A DNA stretch of 10,931 bases from Verrucomicrobiales bacterium (GTDB lineage Bacteria > Verrucomicrobiota > Verrucomicrobiia > Limisphaerales > SXQI01): contig SXQI01000187.1 of the NCBI GenBank assembly GCA_005793025.1, forward strand, positions 1 to 10,931, in the 5' to 3' direction. Position 1 is the first letter of the stretch. Every line of letters begins with the position of its first letter. The position numbers and the translations under genes were made by a program. Positions 5,003-10,931 of this stretch are shown in pieces. The notes under the pieces are model-generated. The model searched no databases. It saw only the letters and a program-made list of their open reading frames with translations, and had not been told where the DNA came from.

Positions 5003-6796
5003 CTAGATTTCTCCTTTCTTCATGGAATCCATCATGTAATCCGCGCTGCGCCATGCTAACGCCATGATGGAGAGTGTCGGGTTTTTGTCTGCGTTTGAAA
5101 CGAATGGCCCACCGTCTGTCACAAACAAATTTTTTACATCCCACGCTTGGCACCATTGGTTGAGCACCGAGGTCTTGGAATCAGCACCCATGCAGGTTGT
5201 GCCGACTTCGTGAATGATCTCCCCGGGTCGATAAATCGCTTTGTTTCCGTCGGTCTCAACAGGAGTGGTTGTTTTGCCGCCCATCGACTCGATGATTTCT
5301 GCAAACGTCTTGTGCATGTGCGCCGCTTGATTGAGTTCGTGGTCCGACCATTTCCAGTGGAATTTCAGGACGGGTATCCCCCATTGATCGACGACGTTGG
5401 GATCAATTTCGCAATAGCAATTGTCGTTGGGGATCATTTCTCCCCGTCCAGCAAATGTCAGGTAACTGCCGAAATAACGCCTTGCTTCGGCTTTGAATTT
5501 CTTTCCGTAAGCACCACCGGTCTGGGCCTCAATGCCGTCGAAAACTCCGGGCATCGGCATGCGTCGGCCGCCGCTAAACTCGATGTGGTAACCGCGCGCA
5601 AAATTCATTTTCCCCGCCGCTTGTTGTTGGTAATTCCACCATGGGGTGTAGGTGTGAATCGAGGACGCCCCGTCATCATTATGGGGTGGGCAGTTTTCCA
5701 ACGCTGGGATTTGACCGATGACTTTCGCGCCCACCGTATCCATCAGATAACGACCCACCTTTCCGCTGGAGTTTGCGAGCCCATGCGAGAACTGAGAGCT
5801 TTTTGAGTTGAGGAGAATTCGGGCGGATTCACAACCGCTCGCAGCAAGCACGACGATGCGAGCTTTCGCATGACGATCGCGTCGCGTTTCTTTGTCAATA
5901 AAATGGACCCCAGTGGCCTTGCCGGATTTATCAATCGTGACCTCACGCACCATCGCGTCGGTGATGATGTCGAGGTTTCCGGTCGCGATCGCTGGTGGCA
6001 GAAAAACCGTGGTGGATTGAAAGTTGGCTTTGATCGAGCAACCGCGTCCGCAAGGAGTCGCCCAAAAACAAGCCATGCGCTTCTTCATCTCACCCGCAAG
6101 AATCGCGGCTGCCTTGGGATTGTTCGGGTGCAGTTTTCCTGGGATGGTGAGGTAATCCTGCTTGCGAGTCAGGACGGCGATGTGCGCTGGAATGACCGGC
6201 ACTTTGAGACCGTCGCAGGATTTCTTGATCAGCAATTCGTAGCCCCGAGGTTTTGGGGGTGGTTGCAAGACACCGGGCGAGGAGTCAGGAGTGTTCTCAA
6301 GCCCTTCGTTCGATCCGTAAACACCAATCAAACTTTCGACGCGATCGTAATAAGGAGCCACCTCCTCATAAGTCATCGGCCAATCAAGTCCGAGGCCGTC
6401 TCGACTGCGGGGTTTGAAATCGTAAGGCCCCATTCGAAGCGAAATGCGACCCCAATGGTTGGTGCGACCGCCAAGCATTCGCGAACGCCACCACATGAAA
6501 TTCCCACCCGAACCGTTGGTGTAAGGTTCACCGGGAACCTGCCAGCCACCATCGATTGTGGCATCATAAAAACCGAAGGGCTTATCCGGCGTTGGAGCTC
6601 CGCGAAGAGGGGCGTCCTTCGGAGTCTGAAACATGGGAGTCTCGGTGATCGGATCGTAATTCCGTCCAGCCTCGAGCATCAACACTTTGACCCCTGCTTG
6701 AGCGAGGGCGTAAGCGGTCATTCCACCGGCCGCACCTGAGCCGACAACGATCACATCATACTCCGGACGCGTCTTGGAGTTCGTAATAAGAGGCAT
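5003..6796 (-). CDS. GMC-family FAD-dependent oxidoreductase (gluconate 2-dehydrogenase flavoprotein-like)
   Basis: Flavoprotein that oxidises an alcohol or sugar hydroxyl group using FAD; substrate unknown. From ATG 6796 the product has 597 residues. The N-terminal Rossmann motif VVGSGAAGG (17-25) is followed by the ribose-binding acidic residue in LMLEAGR (39-45). Also visible are RMLGGRTNHWGRIS (106-119), VVLAASGCESARILLNS (315-331) and the C-terminal GMC domain, with candidate active-site H529 in HEVGTTCMG (529-537) and N572 in NPTLSIMALAWRSADYM (572-588). ATPCGRGCSIKANFQST (246-262) places two cysteines near the middle. An upstream TTG at 6802 would add two residues, but ATG 6796 has AAAGG eight bases before it. 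No signal peptide is seen; export with the Tat-bearing partner is likely. The two genes form a unit. The family is secure, gluconate as substrate is not. Confidence 0.9.
   Translation of the reverse strand: MPLITNSKTRPEYDVIVVGSGAAGGMTAYALAQAGVKVLMLEAGRNYDPITETPMFQTPKDAPLRGAPTPDKPFGFYDATIDGGWQVPGEPYTNGSGGNFMWWRSRMLGGRTNHWGRISLRMGPYDFKPRSRDGLGLDWPMTYEEVAPYYDRVESLIGVYGSNEGLENTPDSSPGVLQPPPKPRGYELLIKKSCDGLKVPVIPAHIAVLTRKQDYLTIPGKLHPNNPKAAAILAGEMKKRMACFWATPCGRGCSIKANFQSTTVFLPPAIATGNLDIITDAMVREVTIDKSGKATGVHFIDKETRRDRHAKARIVVLAASGCESARILLNSKSSQFSHGLANSSGKVGRYLMDTVGAKVIGQIPALENCPPHNDDGASSIHTYTPWWNYQQQAAGKMNFARGYHIEFSGGRRMPMPGVFDGIEAQTGGAYGKKFKAEARRYFGSYLTFAGRGEMIPNDNCYCEIDPNVVDQWGIPVLKFHWKWSDHELNQAAHMHKTFAEIIESMGGKTTTPVETDGNKAIYRPGEIIHEVGTTCMGADSKTSVLNQWCQAWDVKNLFVTDGGPFVSNADKNPTLSIMALAWRSADYMMDSMKKGEI
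5011..5017 (-). promoter_or_regulatory. Strong Shine-Dalgarno for the Tat small subunit, inside the GMC gene
   Basis: On the minus strand AAAGGAG (5017-5011) lies eight bases before the ATG at 5002. It is within the last codons of the oxidoreductase gene, whose stop directly abuts that ATG. This arrangement sets the start of the small subunit and suggests that the partners are made together. It is the clearest ribosome-binding site in the window; most other genes here lack one. Confidence 0.7.
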
Positions 6797-6926
6797 GCCC
6801 AAAGCCTTTACCCGAATTCAACGACGCACTCAAATGGAAAGACGTCGTTTGGTGGATAGAAAATTCTTATGGACGACCATTATCAACTTGGTAGTGTCTA
6901 ACAAGCACCCCAGAAGTTGATCGCTT
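6797..6926. promoter_or_regulatory. Divergent intergenic region with an inverted repeat
   Basis: These 130 bases separate the minus-strand oxidoreductase operon from the plus-strand secreted-protein operon and must hold both promoters. The clearest structure is the perfect inverted repeat AACGACG (6820-6826) / CGTCGTT (6843-6849), centre to centre 23 bases apart, about 25-50 bases before the oxidoreductase start. It could be an operator or a leader hairpin. A minus-strand TTGATA lies further upstream but I see no good -10 at the right distance, and no convincing promoter for the plus-strand operon. Confidence 0.3.
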
Positions 6927-7472
6927 ATGAAGCATAAAAGGCTTTGTTGGATTTTTGTCGCACTATTGTCTGCGACCACAGCAATCCCCATCGCTTCCAC
7001 TTTTCGGGCTGCGGCCGGAATCTCGATTCCCCTCTACGACGTCCCGACAGGTGAACTCGCAGCGTTAGTGCGCATTGAAGATTTCCGCCACGACCACCGG
7101 CGAATAGGTTTTTTCAAAATGGGCTTCATGCCTTTGGTCGTTCTGAGCAACGTTTCAGTACGAATCCACAACCCCAAATCGTTTGCCAAAAATGTCACCG
7201 ATTTTGCCAAAAAACTCAAAACAGAACCCGAAGGCCTCCCGATCGAAATCCGAAATTTCGAACTCATAAACCTAGGCACTGAGAAACCACTTCTCAAAGC
7301 TAGGTTAGCCAAGGCTCGACCGGATCAGACTTGGGATTTGGCTGATGTGGTATTTTGCCCTGCTGATGGCGAACAACTATTCTCCCGTGTCCAACTGAAA
7401 TTCTTCTCAGATGGTCCCGAAATCCTTTTCGGGAATTCTAAGACAGTCAAAGTTTTCCCTCCAAACCCATGA
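6927..7472 (+). CDS. Exported protein of unknown function
   Basis: I do not recognise this 181-residue protein. It begins with a basic stretch (MKHKR) and a hydrophobic segment (about 6-24), a signal peptide or membrane anchor, possibly cleaved near STFRAAAG (24-31). The rest has no further membrane segment. It alternates beta-like stretches (GFMPLVVLSNVSVRIHNPKS, 66-85; EIRNFELINL, about 107-116) with a lysine-rich helix (SFAKNVTDFAKKLKTEP, 85-101), and ends with a proline-rich tail. The 'VSVRIHNP' segment loosely recalls AsmA-like proteins, but this is too weak to name a family. The ATG at 6927 has only a weak upstream AGAAG. Its TGA overlaps the start of the 926-residue gene by ATGA, so the two are almost certainly co-expressed and may work together at the envelope. 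Confidence 0.75.
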   Translation: MKHKRLCWIFVALLSATTAIPIASTFRAAAGISIPLYDVPTGELAALVRIEDFRHDHRRIGFFKMGFMPLVVLSNVSVRIHNPKSFAKNVTDFAKKLKTEPEGLPIEIRNFELINLGTEKPLLKARLAKARPDQTWDLADVVFCPADGEQLFSRVQLKFFSDGPEILFGNSKTVKVFPPNP

Positions 7473-10249
7473 AAGCATTCTTATTCATTTTGATTGGCAT
7501 CGTTGTTTCGTTTGCAACACACGCCGAATCGGCCGCCAACCTCATTGCTCAAGCAAGGGGGTTGTTGGTTCAAAAGGACCTACCAGGTGCCAAAGCAAAA
7601 GCCGAAGCCGCACTTGCGCTCGAGGCGAAAAATTTTGACGCCAACGCCATGGTCGCGTTTACGCGTCTTCTCGTCGTGGTGAACTCTCCCCAAGGAACCG
7701 CGCTGCTCGATCGTCTTGGTTTCGATTCTAGCGGACGCAATGCCTTTTTCTGGACTAGCAAGCGAGGAACTGATCCGGTCCCTTCCAATTTCACTGCGAC
7801 TGAAATCACGGATTTCTCGAAAAAAGTCTTAATCCCGGCGCTCCGCGATTCGGATGCTAACCTCGCCAAAATCACCGATACGAATTACGTTTTCACATTC
7901 ACCGACCCCGAGCTCGGATTTGGGTCTGCTGATTTCGCGGATTTCCAGGTGACCCGCGCGCTTTTCCACGCAGCGCAATTCTTCTTCCACACGCTCGCCT
8001 CTTGGAATCTCGACGCCCAATTCGGTGCTGTCGAAAGTTACTTCTCAGATGAACACGCGAACTCGCGCAACTTTCTAGCTGCTAATCCACAATTTCTTAC
8101 GTTCGCTAACAACGCCGATCTCATCGCCGCCCGCGCAGGTTTTCAAACTGCCATTCAATTTTACCTCGACGCATCCGCTCGCATCCGCGCCCGGACGTCA
8201 AACGAACTTCGATTTTTTAATCTTGGAGCTGATTCATCCAGCGACGAACAGAACTTCCAGAAATACATCAGTGACCTGCGTGCTTCGCTCAGGGCACCCG
8301 TTGTCCTTGCCACGGAGACCAACCTCACGGTTCACCTCGGCCGTTTCTTCAACCCAACCACTGCTCCCCGGGCTTGGTTGCCAACGGTTCAATCCGGTGT
8401 GATGATTGGCGGCACGATTCCCGATCCCTCATTCGGTGGGATTTTCGGGGGAATGAGCAATCTTGAACTCGAGTCTAAACTGGAGGAATTCATCCGTTTC
8501 GGAACTGACGGACAACTCAACCCGGCAACAACTTCTCGACTCACCTTCCAAACCGTCCTTGACAATGTCTACGCAATCGAACAATCAACCGACCTAGAGA
8601 AATGGGTGGAAATCGCTTCATTCCATGCCACCAGCGACACGTATCTTTATGACGCTGTAAATCATGGTGAGGTTATTTGTTATTACAGGCTTAGGGAGCA
8701 ATACTTCTACTATCCGCGTTTTTCAGGAACTGTCATCGACGCATGCTCGGGGCTTCCCGTTCGCGATGCAATTGTTTCTGCAGAAGAATACCCAACGACC
8801 GCCATCACGGACACGAATGGTCGGTTTTCGATCCAACATCCCCCTGATCGGTGGTATTCAGATCCAATCACCGTTCGCGTTAAGGCACCCGGATACAGCA
8901 CCAATTTGATTAAGAAGGATTTTTACGATTTTGACTTTGGGAAGATGCAAATTGCCTTGTTTCCAAATTCCTCTAGCAGGCCCGCCAACGACAACTTCAA
9001 CAACAGAATAAACCTCCCCCCACTTTTCACGGAGGTCACCGGCACAACTTGTGGAGCAACTAAAGAGCCGGGAGAATTACCGGGTGGGAATTCGGTTTGG
9101 TATCAATGGACTTCGCCATTCACTGGATTCCTAATCCTCGAGAGTGACTGGCGGCGAACTGTTTCGCAACCTCGTTACAGTGTTTTCAAGGGCAATTCAC
9201 TCAGTTCGCTCACTCCAGTATCCAATTCAGTGATTGCGGGGACAACCTATCAGATCCGGATCGATACCGTCGAATTACATGGATTATTTGTCGCTTACCT
9301 ACGTCGAGACTCTTTTGGCAGTTTTAAAATAACTCAACCCCAAGAGGGTCAGGAATTTAAAGCCGGGAGGGACATCGTTGTGCGCACGCTTTGGGATGGA
9401 GACCTGGGTGCTTTTAAATCTGGGACACTGAATCTCAACGGAACTGAAATCCTGATCACCAATTCACCAAATGAACACGTCTTGCGCGATTTACCACCTG
9501 GATCCTATCGCCTTAGCACATCATGGACGGACTGGAATGGTGGTATTGAAGGCGGAATGGACTCCACATCCTTCCGCGTCACACCTATTAACGATGATTT
9601 CGCCGACAGATCGGTGCTTTCCGGGGTCAATTGGAGTGTCTTTGGGAGCACATCAGAGGCTTCAAGCGAAATTGGTGAACCATCTTCCAGTGGGGACTAC
9701 GAAACCGTTTGGTTTACTTGGAAGGCTCCTTCCACCGGAACTTTCACTCTCTTTACCTCAGACCAAGACAATTACCATGCGTTGGATTTGTTTGCGGGGA
9801 GCACCATCGCCAATTTGACCCCAATTCCATCCATCTCCAGCCGAACAGATGGTGATCAATTGTCTTTTAACGCCATCTCCGGCGTTTCATATCATTTTCG
9901 AGTGAGGTCGTTGGAATGGTGGTGGGGTGATGAGAAGTTTATGCTGACGCTCGCGAAAGGATCGGCACCAGTCATTAAATTCAAACCGTTGTCTAAAACA
10001 TCCATCAAGGTCGGCGAAAGCATCGATGTGTCCGTGGAGTTCAGTCACAGCGCGGGGTTGGTTCAGAACTTGTCGCTTACCGATGGTTATAAAATGTTGT
10101 CGAACATTTCGATAAGCCCCACTGCGAACGGAACCTTTACATGGCGCTATAAGGCTACAACATCGGGATTGGTTTACCTTGAGGCCAGCGCGCTTGACTC
10201 AACGGGTCTGCTCGGTGTTGCCGAACAGGAAATCTACGTGTCGCGGTGA
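7469..10249 (+). CDS. Large exported mosaic protein: helical/TPR-like N-terminus, carboxypeptidase-regulatory-like and PPC-like beta modules
   Basis: A 926-residue protein with a signal peptide (1-19, cleavage after THA). Residues 22-70 look like one TPR-type helical pair (AANLIAQARGLLVQKDLPG, then AEAALALEAKNFDANAM), followed by a helix-rich domain to about 350. Segment 366-409 (YAIEQSTDLEKWVEIAS...YYRLR) resembles a beta segment common in secreted Verrucomicrobiota proteins. Residues 417-480 form a carboxypeptidase-regulatory-like fold (FSGTVIDACSGLPVRDAIVS...TDTNGRFSI). Two related PPC-like modules follow (507-612, from NDNF; 708-830, from NDDF), separated by an Ig-like segment (616-706). 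A last Ig-like region runs to the end. No catalytic motif, cell-wall anchor or sorting signal is seen at the C-terminus. A surface, binding or matrix role is plausible but inferred. Overlaps the 181-residue gene by 4 nt. Confidence 0.82.
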   Translation: MKAFLFILIGIVVSFATHAESAANLIAQARGLLVQKDLPGAKAKAEAALALEAKNFDANAMVAFTRLLVVVNSPQGTALLDRLGFDSSGRNAFFWTSKRGTDPVPSNFTATEITDFSKKVLIPALRDSDANLAKITDTNYVFTFTDPELGFGSADFADFQVTRALFHAAQFFFHTLASWNLDAQFGAVESYFSDEHANSRNFLAANPQFLTFANNADLIAARAGFQTAIQFYLDASARIRARTSNELRFFNLGADSSSDEQNFQKYISDLRASLRAPVVLATETNLTVHLGRFFNPTTAPRAWLPTVQSGVMIGGTIPDPSFGGIFGGMSNLELESKLEEFIRFGTDGQLNPATTSRLTFQTVLDNVYAIEQSTDLEKWVEIASFHATSDTYLYDAVNHGEVICYYRLREQYFYYPRFSGTVIDACSGLPVRDAIVSAEEYPTTAITDTNGRFSIQHPPDRWYSDPITVRVKAPGYSTNLIKKDFYDFDFGKMQIALFPNSSSRPANDNFNNRINLPPLFTEVTGTTCGATKEPGELPGGNSVWYQWTSPFTGFLILESDWRRTVSQPRYSVFKGNSLSSLTPVSNSVIAGTTYQIRIDTVELHGLFVAYLRRDSFGSFKITQPQEGQEFKAGRDIVVRTLWDGDLGAFKSGTLNLNGTEILITNSPNEHVLRDLPPGSYRLSTSWTDWNGGIEGGMDSTSFRVTPINDDFADRSVLSGVNWSVFGSTSEASSEIGEPSSSGDYETVWFTWKAPSTGTFTLFTSDQDNYHALDLFAGSTIANLTPIPSISSRTDGDQLSFNAISGVSYHFRVRSLEWWWGDEKFMLTLAKGSAPVIKFKPLSKTSIKVGESIDVSVEFSHSAGLVQNLSLTDGYKMLSNISISPTANGTFTWRYKATTSGLVYLEASALDSTGLLGVAEQEIYVSR
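8987..9958 (+). repeat. Two diverged copies of a PPC-like module within the 926-residue gene
   Basis: Protein residues 507-612 and 708-830 align by eye at matching positions: NDNF/NDDF, then KEPGELPGG/SEIGEPSSSG, NSVWYQWTSPFTGF/ETVWFTWKAPSTGTF, YSVFKGNSLSSLTPV/LDLFAGSTIANLTPI and IAGTTYQIRI/ISGVSYHFRV. This is the pattern of bacterial pre-peptidase C-terminal-like domains. The DNA of the two copies has diverged, so the duplication is old, or the modules were acquired separately. Confidence 0.65.
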
Positions 10250-10461
10250 GCCCCGTAAACAAATCAGTTCACGCCGAAGCGTTGTTGCCAATTTCGAGGA
10301 GGTTTGGGAACGACCTGAAGCCCGCCCGAAGGGAATTGCCAAATCCGGCGAACCTCGCTGAACCCTTGTGCGGATCCTGAAAATTCCTACTGAATCTATC
10401 CGTTGAGTTTTCGGCTCGAGCTTTCGTTGCTTAACACCCTGTGTTCTCGTAGAATTGTGTG
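10250..10461. other. Intergenic region, no supported feature
   Basis: These 212 bases separate the 926-residue gene from the serine hydrolase gene. I find no strong hairpin followed by a T-run, no repeat shared with the rest of the window, and no convincing promoter. A TTGAGT at 10403-10408 could be a -35, but nothing resembling a -10 lies at the right distance. The short open frames here continue the shadow of the upstream gene. Confidence 0.4.
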
Positions 10462-10931
10462 ATGTTACCTTTCTTACGTTTTCTCACGATTCTTCTCTGT
10501 GCGGGTGTTGGCATTGGGGTTCAGGCTGCGCAGAAGACGGCACCCTCATCGAAGCTGGATCAAGCGATCGAGCCGGTGATGCAAAGGTTTGTGCAGGATG
10601 GGGTCATCTCAGGGGCTGTCACGTTGGTGGGCGATGCTAGGTCTATTCTGAGCCTTAAGGCGGTCGGTTTCTCCGATATCGCTGCCAAAAAAGTCATGAA
10701 ACCCGATGACATTTTTTGGATCGCATCGATGACGAAACCGATTACCGCTGTGGCGGTGCTGATGCTTCAGGATGAAGGAAAACTTACGGTGGATGATCCT
10801 GTCGAGAAACACCTGCCCGAGTTCAAAAAACTTTGGATGATCAAGGAGCAAACTCAAGACAATCGCCAATTGGTCCCGGCTCCGCGGCCTATCACTATCC
10901 ACGATTTACTCACCCACACATCTGGGATGGG
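10462..10931 (+). CDS. Secreted serine hydrolase, beta-lactamase class C family, 5' part
   Basis: Start of a gene cut by the right edge; 156 codons are visible. A signal peptide covers about 1-23 (MLPFLRFLTILLCAGVGIGV, then QAA). The mature part matches the PF00144 family of class C beta-lactamases, esterases and D-aminopeptidases. SMTK (89-92) holds the nucleophile serine and the base lysine, within IASMTKPITAVAVLML. LTVDDPVEKHLPEF (108-121) and ITIHDLLTHTSGMG (144-157) are typical landmarks. The second catalytic motif (Y-x-N) would lie beyond the edge. Proteins of this kind are abundant in Verrucomicrobiota and Planctomycetes genomes, mostly as esterases or peptidases of unknown substrate rather than resistance enzymes. 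ATG 10462 is chosen because it places the signal peptide at the N-terminus; no clear ribosome-binding site precedes it. Confidence 0.88.
   Translation, partial: MLPFLRFLTILLCAGVGIGVQAAQKTAPSSKLDQAIEPVMQRFVQDGVISGAVTLVGDARSILSLKAVGFSDIAAKKVMKPDDIFWIASMTKPITAVAVLMLQDEGKLTVDDPVEKHLPEFKKLWMIKEQTQDNRQLVPAPRPITIHDLLTHTSGM

Noticed and set aside
5147..5806. 219-codon plus-strand open frame
   Set aside because: Also antisense to the C-terminal part of the GMC oxidoreductase; no recognisable domain.
5870..6739. 289-codon plus-strand open frame
   Set aside because: Entirely antisense to the GMC oxidoreductase, whose FAD-binding and catalytic motifs prove the minus-strand frame.
10462..10931. Antibiotic-resistance beta-lactamase
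   Set aside because: The SMTK and HTSG motifs only place it in the broad serine hydrolase family; nothing visible points to beta-lactam hydrolysis.

Overview
The window looks like chromosomal DNA of a Verrucomicrobiota bacterium, perhaps of the Pedosphaera/Limisphaerales type. This is an inference, with no ribosomal or other marker gene present. It rests on an LRR_5 (BspA-like) fragment, a large exported mosaic protein carrying the 'EQSTDLEKWVEIAS...YYRLR' type of segment that I associate with this phylum, a glycine-rich MacA, and REP-like hairpin repeats between genes.

Layout. Positions 1-278 (minus) hold the N-terminal end of a leucine-rich-repeat reading frame that leaves the window on the left; it has no visible signal peptide or good start and may be 5'-truncated. 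Positions 282-928 hold no convincing gene. Within them lie a 12-bp tandem repeat (331-366), a G-rich 30-bp periodic stretch (431-550), and two copies in opposite orientation of a roughly 90-bp module that folds into three hairpins. A possible promoter follows at 830-858.

Positions 929-4354 are a tight plus-strand operon for a MacAB-type exporter: membrane-fusion/adaptor protein, ABC ATPase and FtsX-like permease. The adaptor-ATPase gap is 13 nt and the ATPase and permease overlap by ATGA. No TolC-like outer-membrane gene is present here. The operon converges, only 15 nt apart, on a minus-strand pair (6796-4370): a GMC flavin oxidoreductase followed immediately by a Tat-signal small subunit of the gluconate 2-dehydrogenase subunit 3 family. 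These two probably form an exported flavin dehydrogenase in which the signal-less flavoprotein is carried out by its partner. No cytochrome c subunit is encoded next to them.

Positions 6927-10249 are a second plus-strand operon, divergent from the oxidoreductase. A 181-residue exported protein of unknown function overlaps by ATGA a 926-residue exported mosaic protein (helical N-terminus, carboxypeptidase-regulatory-like domain, two related PPC-like beta modules and Ig-like segments). Positions 10462-10931 are the start of a secreted serine hydrolase of the beta-lactamase class C family, cut by the right edge.

The shared theme is the cell envelope: export, periplasmic oxidation and surface or secreted proteins. 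I see no phage, insertion-sequence transposase, CRISPR, tRNA or rRNA. The least explained items are the paired three-hairpin modules, whose stem differences are compensatory, and the secreted 181/926-residue gene pair.
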